Positions 36,312-50,400 of a stretch of DNA of 64,000 bases are shown one piece after another (position 1 is the first letter of the stretch; each line of letters opens with the position of its first letter). Source of the DNA: Talinum fruticosum (lineage: Eukaryota > Streptophyta > Magnoliopsida > Caryophyllales > Talinaceae); NCBI GenBank assembly GCA_021018815.1, contig JAITYX010000059.1, forward strand, positions 496,001 through 560,000. Reading direction: 5' to 3'. The notes beneath the pieces were generated by a model. It had not been told where the DNA came from. It did no database searches and saw only the letters and a list, made by a program, of their open reading frames with translations. The translations under genes and the position numbers were made by a program.

Positions 36312-39236
36312 GGGGGAAAATCTGAGAAGGAAAGAACTGAAGGAGTTGGGTCTCTGAGGAGGAACGAGAGAAGACCAACCAATCAAGAGGCGTAAATTGA
36401 TTTAGTTCAGAGATTCTGCCTTCGATTTTACGAGTGGATGGGAACAAACAAGTGATGATCATCAAATAACCCCCCTCTTCTTTTTTTTTTTTTTTTTGTG
36501 TATTTTAGGGGATCAGAAGCATCAATTTAGAATTGGGAATATGTCCCCAGCACATTCGAGATTGTTTGAGTGTATCCCATGATTCCCGTTTCACTGTATG
36601 AACTACTTGATGGTTTGGATAATCAGAGTGAATGTAGAACTCAAAAGAATTACCTTTGTTTCATCAAATTTTGAGAATTCATGTTTGGACTGGAATTTCT
36701 CGTTTTTCTTTTGTTTCCACATGATGATTAAAGAAATTTCTCAAGTTTTGAAGTGATGCAAGTTACAAAGTCAATGGATTTTACCTTTTCCTATGAATTT
36801 TTCAAATATTTTTAATATTGAGAATAATGAATTTGTAACACGAGTAAAAAGAAAGGAAGAAATTTTTTCGGATATTTTTAATGATTTTCTCTCAAAGATT
36901 ATAACTTTTTATGGCTTTGATGCATTTAACAAAATTGAAAACTAAAAGATTATATAAACACAACCCCTTAACTTGGCAGCAATAGTGAAATGCATAACGA
37001 TTAGACTTAATATAAATTTCATAGAGATTAAAAAAGAAAGAAAGAAAGGAGAAGTAGAGGGAATTTAGAGGGAGAGAAGGAAGAATAAGGAAGAAAGAAA
37101 ATTAGAGAAATTAATAAGACTAAAAAATCAACACCTTTGTACTTCATTAGATCAATATTCATTCTATATTTATTCAAAAATAGACTTATGGGCGAAGAAA
37201 AACTTAGCAAATGCCATCTATTAATATAAGACTCAAAGGATTGGAAAAATAAGTTACAAGTTACTCAAATATATCCTAAATAGAATAAGAAATTCAATTT
37301 TATTAAATTACTCTTAAATGTGGTTATTTTGAGTTATTCAAAATAGTACCTTATAATATTCTATATAAAAATAATATAAAATATAATAATTTTTTAATTA
37401 CAAGACAATTTCCTATATTTCTAATTTTAGACTCGTGCTAAAATTTAATTCTATTAAAAAGTAGTCCATTCATATGAAATTTTGATAATTATTTATGAAG
37501 TAATTAAAACTCCTATTAACCAGCTTAAACAACTATTACATGTCGGCATATGTAATTTTTATCAAACAAAATTTTATAATTATATTGAAACGCTACTCAA
37601 ATTTATGGATACATAAACAGTGAAACTCCTCTCACTAGTCTATTACTTTGCTGTCATGATTGTCACCTTTCCCACGAGTAGAGAGGTACAATTCAATTAT
37701 TTTGATTGTACGAGGAAAATATTAATCTTAAAGTAAAATCAAGCAAGTCTACTATTAGCTACCATTATAAGCCCAATCAAAATTCTTTAAAATACCTATC
37801 AAAGAAAATTGAGGTTGTTTAAATAATAGTTAGTAGAAAAATTGGCTAAGATTAATCAAGTAACTTATATCTCCGGTGGACAAAGTCATGTTTTCTCGAT
37901 TAAGAAAACTTATACGAGTTCTACTATCCCTTGAAACAAAAGTGATATGAAATAAAGCTTATCTCTAGGTAAGCTGCCCTAAGTACTCCTAGTGGAGTCG
38001 GATTCTTATCCATGACAAGCTGCATGTCTTGGAGAAACTAATCGTTTTCATAGTAGGAATAAACACTTCTTACCAATTGTATTTTGAGTCTACAGAATCA
38101 TAATTTCACTCTTCTTTGAGTGCAATTTTAGTAGATTCATCCTAAATAGGATACCGAGTTGGTTAAAAGTATAATACAAAGTCACTTCTCTCCCAAACTT
38201 ATTCAGGTGACTGACAAATCTAAAAAGAAAAAGTGCAAGCAGCTTCTAATCAGGACATCCATGACCACGATAGCTATGGAGTATGAAATATGATTACAAA
38301 GGAATGTTGCTATTTATGGGAAGCAGAAACCAAACTGTACCATTGTGATTTTAAAGATCAAGGATAGTGTCTTGGCAAGAGCAAGCTATCTTAGTAGATG
38401 TAGTAAAAAGTTGTCATCTCTGTTCAGCCATATATAATATGGGCTAGTCTTGATTTACATCCTGTAAACACACTTCTTAATTGGGACTTTTTGCTAGTGG
38501 AATGAAATCATAATGATTTTGTAAAAAAAAAAAAAAAAAAGACTAATTTATTTTTTTATCAATTTAAAAACACCTTTAATTTCTTGGTGGGCTTTTTAAC
38601 ACCACATGTATGGTAAAAAACATTTATTTTTGTTAATAAGTATTCAAAAATATATATCCTACTATGAATTTTTATTTATTTACTTCTCATGTTACTTTTA
38701 ACCATAAACAAACAAATTTTCCTAATTAAAACTTTTTTTTATTAATAAGCATTTTATAGAGTTATTACTTATTAGTCTAACAAGTGGGTAACTTTGGAAA
38801 GATATATAATTTCCCACTAAACACATGTGGCCCATTCATATAATTACTTGCCCAACTAATATTGTTGATGTCATTTTTATTTTCCTAATACTATTTGTAC
38901 CTAATATAATTGACCAATGGCATAATAGAAAGTGTTTAGAGGACATAATTCCTTAATTAATTAGACTTTTATAATTTCGTACCCTTGTTTAGGCAAGAAA
39001 GGATCCTACCCCACACTTGACAACCACCCCTAACTATACCCACATGTTTAGAACCACAAGAAAACCCTATGGAAGGATCAAGGCCCCCCCTCCCCAAAAA
39101 AAAACAGCCTTCCTTGGTTTTCTCAAATTTTCTTCTTATCTAACTTCAATTTAGGGGTTACTTAAATATTTATAAACTCATGTTTAATATATTTGAGGTC
39201 TTAAATTTTTAGTTTTATTTGCTTGAATCTCTCGTC

Positions 39237-39302
<66 letters not shown>

Positions 39303-41550
39303 ATAAGATCTTCTCACCGTGTATATTAGAAATAGATTTACTGCAACAATAGATGAAGTGCCTATTCATATGTGTTACACGATTTAGTTATTAAAACATA
39401 TAGTAATTTAACAAAAAATATTAAATATAAAAAGAGTTCGAAGTAATTTGAATATCAAAATATAGAAATTACATTAAAAATGGGGAAAAAGTTCACAATG
39501 AAAATACCCTTTTTGCTTGTCATCAACAAATAAAAGTTGTCCATTTAAAAAAAGGGAGAAAAAAAAAGGTGAGAAAAATGTGAGACATGAAGTGGAGCAA
39601 CAATTCAATTCATCTTGGCTTGGAAGGTGAACACATTAATTAATGTTTCCTCAAATTGAAAGGCCTCTCAACCTTTAATGCTAGTTTTGGATATTAGCCA
39701 CTAAAAATTGTGGTATATATTCTATTTGTCCTTTAAATTAAATGTTACTTCTCTTTGTACCAAACTAGATATTCATTTCTATCAAAAAAATAAAATTTTA
39801 AAATTTTAAAAAATAGATATTCATTGTGGGAAAGTGTTAGATTTCTTTTTTTTTTTTTTTTAGGAAAAGGAAAAAAAAAGGTTGTTAGTTGTGAAAATTC
39901 TAAGTTTGGTGTACTCATGCCATGTGAAACCAATCAAAACTATTGTGCAAAAATGCTTGGAATTAAATACACTTATAAATTTGGTTGCCCATTTTTTGAG
40001 CTTATTTTCCCACAATTTTGATTGATGATGTTTTGAATTATAACTACAATTATTGAACCAATCAACATCACAAGTTGAGTAGAAATAAATTTGCATCTCA
40101 TTTTTGAGGATTGCAGGGGAATTAAGGTTGGTCCATGTTCAAGTAATCAATAAGTAGAGGAACTTGCTTATCAATATTTAAAAATAAAAGTAATTTCGGC
40201 ATAATATTTTGTGTTAAAACAGTCGTTTTATATCTAAAAATAAAAAATAATTCGATCTGTAAAATTTTAGTTTTGTTATAAAAAATGAAGGTGATTGTGC
40301 ACTAAGTTTCTTATTTTGTTATTCACACAGTATATTTCATATTTTTTATTTCGAAAGGATAGTACAAACTATATTAAGCAATATTTCTCTTAAAGTATCT
40401 ATCTATATTGTCATCAATGAATATAGATATGAGTTTCTGTTTGGGTGATAGACTTTAAAATATATCATAATTTAATAATATAATTAATTCCCATATTATT
40501 CTCTCAAAAAATATGTGCGACATAGACAAAATAAACATTCGATAGCATTTGTATTCGATGGTAGCTTTTCCTTTTTGTCCCGCAACAATAATTTTTGTTT
40601 ATCTCATCATAATGTAGGAGTTGTAGCCAGCAAATTTTTTTAATCATGTTTGTTACAATACTTTGTTGTTGATGATATGTTGAATTAATGTCTTAAATTG
40701 TTTTTGTTACAAATATTTAATTGAATTATTTGTTTAAAATGATCTCATAAGTATATCTATGTGACTATTTAACAACTCTTTTTCTATTATATATATCATG
40801 TCAAGTAGATTCATTCACTTTGATTTGATGATTACGGGTTTTGTGAGAGCCAAATATGAAAAAAAAAAAGTGAAAAAAGGTTATGTGTTGTTTTATATTA
40901 TTCAATAGAGTTGAGCTTGACTTTTCAGATTTTCGTACAATATCATAGTATTTCTTTCATTGGAGCAGCGTACCCACGAAACCATAGCAAAATTATTGGA
41001 TGTCTGAGGAGCTCGTAGCTTATAGCTTAATTAGTACGGTAACGAAGTTTCATATTTTTCGTCAAGATACATCTCTATTCGGCCTCCATAAAAAAAAAAA
41101 AAAAAGGATACGTCTTTATTCAGCCTAATTAAGTGATTGTGCACCCTTCTTTTATCAGTGAGTCTACTAAATTTACACCTTACAAAAACAAAAAAATAGA
41201 AGAATGATTGGATGTTATAGAATCCCATTTTGACTCTTTTCACGCTAAATACGAGTACTCCGATATTTAAATTTTAGATAATATCGTTTAATTTTACTTT
41301 TTAAAATAAAAATAACCTTTTAAAATTTAAAGTATTTATGAGCTATTATCATATGCTTAAACTTAAAATATATTTATTTAACCTTTGCACTTCAATGCCA
41401 AAAACAAAATATAAAAGTGAAGAGGAGAAAAAAAAGTATCAAACCTACCAATATTTTACTTACAAGGATAAAAAAATAACCCTAAGTGAATTTATTTATA
41501 GAATCAGCAACAAATCATCTGCCTTTTACCATTCAATCACGCAAGCCCAC
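36312..41550. other. AT-rich intergenic spacer FBN4 / FAO
   Basis: About 5.2 kb with no supported gene. It holds the FBN4 promoter at the left, a T run at 36481-36497, an A run at 38523-38540, a long (ATT)n microsatellite at 39237-39299 and mixed AT-rich DNA. The longest frames come from the microsatellite or A/T runs and are not genes. Confidence 0.6.
39237..39299. repeat. (ATT)n microsatellite
   Basis: About 21 uninterrupted ATT units. It yields an artefactual poly-Asn open frame on the minus strand. Confidence 0.95.
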
Positions 41551-41554
41551 ACCT

Positions 41555-41560
41555 TATATA
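41555..41560 (+). promoter_or_regulatory. TATA box of the FAO gene
   Basis: TATATA within CCTTATATAGGAGC, 74 bases upstream of the FAO ATG. That puts the start near 41585-41590, inside or beside the (CA)n and GA-rich leader tracts (41574-41628). Confidence 0.6.
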
Positions 41561-41573
41561 GGAGCACTGTAAA

Positions 41574-41628
41574 CACACACACGCACACACAGGGAGGAAG
41601 AGAGAGAGAGAAAGAGAGAGAGAGAGGA
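41574..41628. repeat. (CA)n then (GA)n tract in FAO leader
   Basis: ACACACACACGCACACACAG followed by GA-rich sequence ending directly at the FAO ATG. A purine-rich leader of this kind is common in plant genes. Confidence 0.85.
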
Positions 41629-44600
41629 ATGAGGAGAGAAGAGAGCCATCCAAGATTGAGGGAATCATGGGTTGGAAAGAATTACAGTCATGGGTTTTCA
41701 TCCTCTGAGATGGACTCCTTGACCAGCATTTGTGAATCTCTCTTCCCTTCCCTTGATCCTCCCTCTCATCTTGATCATCATCATCCAGTCAACGCCTCTC
41801 TTCAATGGTTCTTCAACTCCTCTGCCTCCCAAAGACCAATCCCTGATGAGGTAACCGTTAATTTCTTCTGCTAACTTCTTTTTTAATTTCCCTATTTTGC
41901 GGGTACTGGAGGGGAATTTACCAGCTAAGTTAACTAGCAAGCCGTTTTGCATAATACCCGTCTTATATAAAAATTTAAAGGCCTTACAAAAACGACTGAT
42001 GAGACTGTTTCGTACAAAACCTGGGTTTTTGTTTGGTGGTGCAGGTAGCAGAGGCATTGAGGAAGAGGGCATTGCCAGAGGCAGTGATCTTAGTAAGGGC
42101 AGTACTGTGGCTATTGTCCACAAGAATAGGGACACTTTTGCTTTGTGGGTCACTTTGTATAGGGAAGGAATGGCCTTTGATCACCAAATTCAAGCATCTG
42201 CCCATTGAGAGGAGAGAGAAAGTCCTTCAGAATTGGTCAAGTAGCAGGTTCTTCAGCCCTCTTCGATTGGTCTTCTATCTTCTCAAGACTTTGTGCCTCT
42301 ACTTCATGTTCTCCTTGGTAAACTTTCACCACTTAGCCACCTCTTTTGATTTTTTCCTTCTTTTCTCCACTAATTAAATTCATGTCTTATTTTCAATCTT
42401 TGACCACCCTTTATTTCCCGAGTAAAACTAATATAGACGGTTAATAAACTAAATTCATTACTGGACTTAGATTGTCGATAAAAAACTATGAAAGTACATT
42501 GCATCGTTATCAGACTTAGATTCTAAAGAGATTTATACATATTATATTAATTGTAGCCATTTTCTTAAAAAAAAAAATACTTTCACCAAAATTCAAATCC
42601 CGATCCCCCTTTAACCCAAATATGTGTTTTACTGGGTGGTTCAACACCAACCGCCATTTCATATTTATTAATGTAAACTCTTCAAATTAGAAAAGAGCAG
42701 TTTATATGAATATGTTGGGTTGTTATACTCATGAGAAGATTGAAATTTGGTATTCTATGATGTGTTCATATCCTTTGGATGGAGAAAAGTGGTTAAGAGT
42801 TAGTTTTCAAGTACGAGAGGAAGGTGCAATTTTTGTCATGGTTGATTTTTGAAGAGGTTATGAGCTTTCTTAGGTATGTAATTAAGATAGACAAATTAGG
42901 TACAATGATGTAATAAGGTTATCATTTTGGTAGGAACTTTTTAATATTCGACAGATTAGGAAGTAGAAAGATAACGATGAAATTTCTCTTAATAGTAAGA
43001 GAATTGTGTCGTCCGATTAGTATTTAATTACATATATAGATAAATACTCGAAAAAGTCTTTGTAAATTGATTACTATACTTGTGTTTGTTTTTCTGTTAG
43101 ATGTACCCCTCAGCACTTGTTCATTTGAAAATGTGTATTTTCTCCTTTACCTACACACTTACGAGCCAATCGAGATTACCTATGATTATGTTAAATAATA
43201 AAATAATTTATAAAATTCTAAAACTACTTGTATTAGACAAGCAATTAAATGCTTGATTTGCTTCTGATAACAATATCTCTTTTGATATTGCTTGTTTAAT
43301 TAGCAATATCTGGTTAAATATTTAATTTGTGTTTGAAAATGTATATGAAATATATAGTCTTTTTTTTTTTTATCCTTTTCTTGGTTTTGTGAGCAAAGCC
43401 CATTCATATCTCAACATTACCTATGAATTTGCAAGATAATCATATATTACAATAAATATAATAATTAAAATACTCAAAAAATCACATCTATTCTAGCTGA
43501 CTCCCTGTAATTAAGCTGGTCAATTGTTTTTAAATGTGGAGTTTGAATATCTTTTTCCTCCCTTTATTATTATTCTCAATTTTAAATTTTAATTTATTTA
43601 TAAGATAATTCATACTTTTCTAAACAAACCATTTTTTATTTTGTCTGAAAGAACGGGTTTTATTAATCAAGCAACCATTTTCACTTTTTATGTACAAATT
43701 GAAATTCATATCCAAAAATCTTGCTGAGACAAGGGTATCGTTATTAAATATAGTATTGGTTCAATTATATTATAAATTAATTTTTACTTCTCTAACTCCT
43801 AATTTGTTTTGGGGTAAAAGAAATCTTTGTTTTTTTTTTTCCAACAAAAGCAGCTTGTAGTTTTTTTCAATAAAGATAAATGATAGAACATACATCATAT
43901 TTAGGCAGCCCTTTTACAAGAATTACTGCTAAATTATCGTCTATCAAAATAGTCAAAAGAAAGGGGGACAGACATGTCCGAACAATTAAAATGGTAACAG
44001 AATGATCAAAATAAGCTAACCAGTCTGCAAACTACGTAAACTTACTCGGAAAAAAGTATGATGTCTTTGATGATAAAATCGACTTATAATAATATTTTGA
44101 AGTTTCCTTTTACCCCATTAATAATAATTATGTATTATAGATTTATAGACCAATTGATGACTAATTTTGTGGGTCCAATTTTCAATTAAATTAATTATCT
44201 TAATATATATTTTTATTATAATATTCTTCGGTATATGAATATCGAATAATAAAATGAATGGATACACAACGGCTTGTTGTTTTCATGTGATGTAATATAC
44301 AATAATTTCAAACCAGATTTCCACAGAACTTTCAAGATTATCTGCAAAGCTTTATTATTTATTGGACTTTAAAATAAGTTTACCAGAAAGATAGAAGAGT
44401 ATTATAATGTTTTACAAGTCCCTAATTTTGTATAGTCTTATTTTCTTTTATATGAAAAAATAAAGATAAATCCTACATAATTATCAAAAAATTTTAGAGA
44501 GAGAATTTTCTTTGTTACATAAAGATAGTAACTCTACTTAATTAATAACGAATTGAAAATCACCTTTTATTTATTTATTTTTTAAAAAAATATCTTTAAT

Positions 44601-46908
44601 GAGTCGAGTGTCGAAAATATATATAAAGATTAAAGACCAGATAGTGATATATATTCACCACGGGAAACCAGCTAGAGAAAAGGACAAATATATGGTAATC
44701 TCTTTGGCCATGTTTACATTTAATTTTCTTTACCCTACATGATCTTGGAACTAACAAGATTATGAGGTTATCTACGGAAAAAGACAACCATATCACCGGC
44801 TAGGTTGTTGAGCAATTATAGAAGAATCTCTAGATATTTATACTCTCTCGCCCTTTCTCTCCATCACTATTGTCGACATTAATCCCTTGTGTAGACATCA
44901 TTGTCTTAAATTTTAATTGATACAGCTTTTAAAAGTTATTATCAAAGTCCTGAAAAAGACAACCATAAATTCAAAAATTGCCAACTTTATTTTGATTGAA
45001 CAAAAAGATGTACAACTAAATATATTCACTTGTTCTCATAAGCTTTAGAGCTTTTTAGAGTTCTGTACAAACAAGTTGTTGTGACACTGTTTTTGAGCAG
45101 GTAGATGATCAATGTCACAACCCAGCATGGGAAGCCATAGGCTACAAACCAGACACCGCCCTTCCCGCCACCAACAAGACCTTCAACCGAGATCGGCCTC
45201 TCGAGAAAGGCATTGTCGAGACCCTCTATGAGACTCCCTCAACCTTGGTCACCTCCCTTACCACCAAAGGCCTCAATGTCACCGAGGACCCCCAAACTGA
45301 CACCTACAAGATCAAGTGTGATGTCGTCATCGTGGGGTCCGGCTGTGGGAGTGGGGTGGCGGCCGCCATCTTAGCAGGAGCCGGCCAGAAGGTGGTGGTT
45401 CTCGAGAAGGGAAATTACTATACTGCCTCTGACTACTCCTCCCTAGAGGGCCCCTCTATGGATGAGCTCCTAGAGAGGGGAGGCAAGATCCCCTCCACAG
45501 ATGGGTCCTTCATGTTTCTCGCAGGGTCCACCGTTGGTGGTGGGACTGCCGTCAACTGGTCAGCCTCTCTGAAGACTCCAGACCCAGTCCTGAAAGAGTG
45601 GGTTGAGGAGAGTCAGTTGGGCCTGTTTGGAAGTCCACAGTACAGGTTTGCCATGGAATGTGTAGGTCAGAGGCTTGGTGTCACTACAGGATGTGTCAAG
45701 GAAGGGCTTCAGAATCAGGTCCTCAGAAAAGGCTGTGAGAATCTAGGACTTGAGGTGGATCGGGTGCCAAGAAACTCGTCTGAGAACCATTACTGCGGAT
45801 CCTGCTACTATGGATGTAGGACCGCAGACAAGCAGGGGACCGATGTCACTTGGCTTGTGGATGCAGTTAACTTAGGAGCAGTTATCATCACTGGTTGCAA
45901 GGCTGAGAAGGCCCTACTTGTAAAGAACTCTAAAAATGGTATTAGAGAAAAAGATGCATAGGAGTAGTAGCTAGATCTTTAAATGGTGAAATCCCTAAAA
46001 AGCTCCAAATCGAGGCCAAGGTGACAATATCAGCATGTGGGTCATTACTGACACCCCCGCTCCTCATCTCTAGTGGCTTGAGGAACACACACATTGGGAA
46101 GAACCTACACCTCCACCCATCTCTATTGGTATGGGGGTATTTGCCACCCGAAGGATCAAATCTTGAGTTTGAGGGCAAAAACTATGAGGGTGGGATAATA
46201 ACATCAGCCCATCGGGTGGAATCAGAACAAGGTTCTTCTGTGCCAAGAGCCCTGATCGAGACACCAGCTTTGGGGCCCGCCTCTTGTGCAGCTGTGACCC
46301 CGTGGGAGTCCGGGATGGATGTAAAGAAAAGAATGTTGAGGTATTCAAGGACTGCCCATTTGTTTGTGATGGTGAGGGACAAAGGGTCAGGGGAAGTCAG
46401 GTCAGAGCAGAGGATCAGCTATCAGTTAACTCCATTTGACCGGGAAAATATGACTGCAGGGCTCAGGAGGGCCCTGCAGATCCTAATAGCAGCTGGGGCC
46501 ACAGAGGTGGGGACTTACAGGAGTGATGGTCAGAGGATTGAGTGTAAGGGGAAAAGCGAGGAAGAAATCGAGGAGTTTTTGGGGTCTGTTTTTGCAACTG
46601 AAGGGCCATTGGCACTGACAGCACGGGCCTGGGGAGTCTACTGCACAGCACATCAGATGGGGAGCTGCAGGATGGGCAAGAGTGAAAAGGAAGGGGCGGT
46701 GGATGAGAATGGGCAGAGTTGGGAAGCAGAAGGATTGTTTGTTTGTGATGGTAGTGTTTTGCCCAGTGCAGTGGGGGTCAATCCTATGATCACGATACAA
46801 TCTACTGCTTACTGTATCTCTAAGAAACTTGCAGAGTCTCTGAAGAAAGGGAGTTCAACTGCTAGAGATTTTAGTTCAAATAATATATGTGATGTAATGA
46901 TTAGATAA
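41629..46908 (+). CDS. Long-chain-alcohol oxidase, FAO family (three exons, one frame break)
   Basis: Membrane-bound FAD enzyme that oxidises long-chain fatty alcohols to aldehydes with oxygen, giving H2O2 (omega-oxidation and wax metabolism, GMC oxidoreductase superfamily). Exons: 41629-41850, 42045-42317, 45101-46908, in phase. The N-terminus [16 protein letters not shown] leads to [12 protein letters not shown], typical of the family. Hydrophobic stretches in exon 2 ([13 protein letters not shown] and [19 protein letters not shown]) are likely membrane anchors. The FAD site [15 protein letters not shown] is near residues 240-255. The C-terminal part has MGSCRMG and [16 protein letters not shown], with the active-site region. 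The frame breaks at an A5 run (45948-45952), about residue 448; downstream, [18 protein letters not shown] continues one frame over. With one A restored the CDS encodes 767 aa. The large intron 2 is 2.78 kb. Confidence 0.92.
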
Positions 46909-47491
46909 GCAAACTTATCACCTAAAGTAAATATCATTCAACAAGTAATCAGTGAAAAAGGTCATGATCAAATGGTGTACCGTCTAATGCCAAGTCAGAA
47001 ATAGCAAGATCGATTAGAAAAACAACTGTAATGTGTAATTATATGATTTGGTTATGCATAAGCTGAACTGCAGAAGATTCTGAATCTGTGACAACTCACT
47101 CTTAGCAATATAAGTTGGTAAACACTTCAAAAATTTATTGATTTTTGAGAAATGGGATGTCTTTGTCACAAAAATTTAGCATACATTTAGATGAGTAAAC
47201 AAACAATGCTGAAAACAGTTAACGATCTTCCGGTTTTTGGAAGACAATTGTTTGTCTGAATGCAAATGGCTCGAAACTTTCAAATGGTGATGCTTCTTCT
47301 GTACAGAAGGTGCCTCGGTAGTTGCAGTTTATGATTAAATCCTTCGATGAATAAGAAGCAAGAGATTTTCACCTGTACCTGAAAATATCGTGCAGTTCTC
47401 TCCCTTTTTATGGAAGATGTAAATAAAAGTTGTATTTCTTCCATCATGAGGAGCAGAGGAGGTCTGTACATGTTATATCAGTGAACCCAGT
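46909..47491. other. Convergent intergenic region FAO / PHO1
   Basis: 583 bases between facing stop codons, holding both 3' untranslated regions. Nothing else is recognisable. Confidence 0.6.
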
Positions 47492-50400
47492 TTAGCCATC
47501 TGAATCTGTCTCACGGAATGGCAGAGGAACTGTTTTCACTGCCCTGAACTTGCCGACGTTGTTCAAGTGCTCATGCTCCAATCTGTTAGTAAAACAAAAG
47601 AAAAATGAAAAGAAAAGACGAGAAAAGAAAAGAAAAACAAGCTTAGAGGTCGATCACAATTCCGACAACCAAGGTGACAGCATGGATGTTAAACATGAAA
47701 GCCTTACCTGTAGAAATTCCAATGCCCACGTCGGATTACTTCTAGTGAAGCCAAGGCAAAGTCTAAAAATTTAGCCTCGACATTTCCAACTTTGATAAAT
47801 TTCATCACGCTCTCCACCCAAGCAACTCTCAGGACCAAATTGATGACCTACAAACAGCTTTACTTTTTAATAGTTTCTTTTTGTCATGTAGAAGAAAAGA
47901 GGACAAAAAAGAGGTAGATAGGACTTACTATTGAAATATAGTAGATGCATTTGTTCCTCAGAACAAGATCATCCCTTAGCCAGGGATGTCTGGAGCTTGG
48001 GTTGAAAAATCCCCAGTCCTGCACATAATCCCAATATAACTGGTATATAGTAGCCATGACGGATGTCACCACAACTAGTATGGTGCAGAGAAGTGATGGC
48101 TCCTGTTGCTGTGCATAAGTTAATCTAGCACCAGCTGCGACCATGGCTGATACATACTTGCCCAAGTTAGCCAACTGTTTCGGGTCAGATTCATCAAACC
48201 ATCTTCTAGCACACTAAGAGGAAAAAATAATCAGAATAAGCCAATAGAAAAAAAAATTTTATATGCTTGTGTTTTTCATAGACATATTGAACCAAGTACA
48301 GCACTAATAACATGTCAAACTGCAAATCTGTATCAACTTGTCTACTGCTTACTTGCATAGCACGCCAATAGTATGGCGCGAAGGAGATGACATAAGCAAG
48401 CTCTCTGTACATCTTTCCTTTCTTGCAGATTTCGTAGTGGTGCGTCTTCAAACTTCCAGCAATGAAATAGCAGGCAGTTGTTTCCATGTGCCTCAGCAGA
48501 GGAATCTGCAAAGAATACACATTGTTTTTTCATACACCAGAGTAACATGTTATATAATCGGCTCTTTCCATTTGAAGCACAACTCTATCCCAGTGTTTCT
48601 CTCTCGTATTACCTGGCTAGTGAGCTGGTCAGCCATGAAGAAATCTACCATCAAGACCTATGACACAGTTTCAAACCCAAAAAGGATTCCCTCAATCAGA
48701 TAAGTTGATCATGACAATAAAACACAGCACTTATCGTTTGAATTTTGAATAGACAGTCAAGTATGCACATACACACCTTATATAATGGGGAGAACACTAT
48801 GTTACGTATCACTTTGAGGAAACAATATCGAGTTGGGCGATAGAATACGTTGAACGGGCAAATAAGCAACGTAAAGAAAATCTGAAAATTAAACGTAAAA
48901 GACAAAAGTTTAGTGGGTTATCCAGTGAGAGAACCTGATGTATCAACCACACTAAGGAGAACAAGAATGTTAGCTGGAACAGGTCAAAAGAGGAAAAGAC
49001 TTCTAGCAATGACTAACCAGGAGAAGGATGCCAGGAATGGCGTCAACTTGCTGTGGAGGGAAACCACTAGACCTCAGAATGAGGTGGATGACCATGGCGC
49101 CAACCACAGAAGTCATCAACGAGGTGCAGATCAGGAAGGCATCCCTATATTTTAGGGCTGTCTTTGGGGAGAATTCAAATATGAATACATAGTTAATCCT
49201 TGTCGCCTTCCACATAAGCAAGTTGCAGCCATACATGAACAAATGCAAGCTCAATAGTGCAAATGTGCTGCAAGAAAATACACAATTTTTTCTTATTAGT
49301 ATATCAAAGGAAAAACATTATTTTTAGCATTTTCATATGTCGGAGAGGGATGCATGCATTTCAGAGAAATTAATAAACTTCTTTTTGATAGGGGTGAACC
49401 CCTCCCCCTCCTCCCCCAAAAAAAAAAAAAAAACCGTCTTTCCCTTGGCAGGTTGGGGGAAGGGTCGAAGGGGGTTACTTTGACAGGCCAAAATTCAGCC
49501 TAAACCAATGCTTGCCCTCCTGGGCAAAGTTTAGTATGAAGTCCTAATGAGTAATGACTGGCTGTGGGTAATCTGGGTCAACTAAGCTCAGCTCACTCAA
49601 TAATGCAAAAGAAAATTAGAAAACAGGAAACAGTAATAATACCTAAATATCGGGTAGACAGTCTCCATGTAACCGGACTCATCTTTGCTTCCAGGTGAAA
49701 ACATGCCAGAAAGATGTGCCAGAATAGCATACACAACAAAAAGGGTCACAAAACAACCTGTAAACAGGCCTGCATCAATGAAAAAAGGCAAGCAAAAAAC
49801 ATTAAGAATGGGTTAATATTCATGGACCATGCACGATATCCCATTTAAAAAAATTCTTATATCAAAAAATAAAATTCTACAGTTTAGATGGGTCTAGAGT
49901 GAAAAGTCTACATCAAGCAAAATCGTAATTCGTAAACTAGTATTAGCTGTTCAATTACATTTTATACCACTCATCAAAATCATATCCCTCCAAGGAAACA
50001 CTTACTATTTACAACACTGTTGACCTGAAATTCAGGCCTCATTAAATGTACATAATAGACATGATGATACATTATGACAAATCATGTAATTTAAACAACT
50101 CACTTTAAAAAAATTACAAATCAAATATTGAATTCAGCTGGAGGCTAACTCAGAGTCTTACAATGATGAGATCACCAAAGTATTTCTCCTACATATCAAG
50201 GGCTATGTAGAGTGTTCAAACAAGTTTATTGGTTACATTGTCATCAATGTTGAAACTTCTATATTATCGAGATCATAATGTGATTCCAACAATGAAATTC
50301 ATTTTGGACGAGACAAGAACAACTTATCATTTACTACTTGTTAACCATTATTTTGGGCCATTAAGAACGAAATAAAACTTACCAACAAAAAAGGTAATCA

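Noticed and set aside
39184..39369. Minus-strand frame encoding poly-Asn
   Set aside because: Translation of the (ATT)n microsatellite.
45939..45961. Mini-intron (GT...AG) to explain the FAO frame change
   Set aside because: It would be about 20 bases, far below plant intron minimum; a one-base loss in the A5 run is simpler.
46070..46800. Several minus-strand frames over FAO exon 3
   Set aside because: Shadows of the oxidase coding frame.
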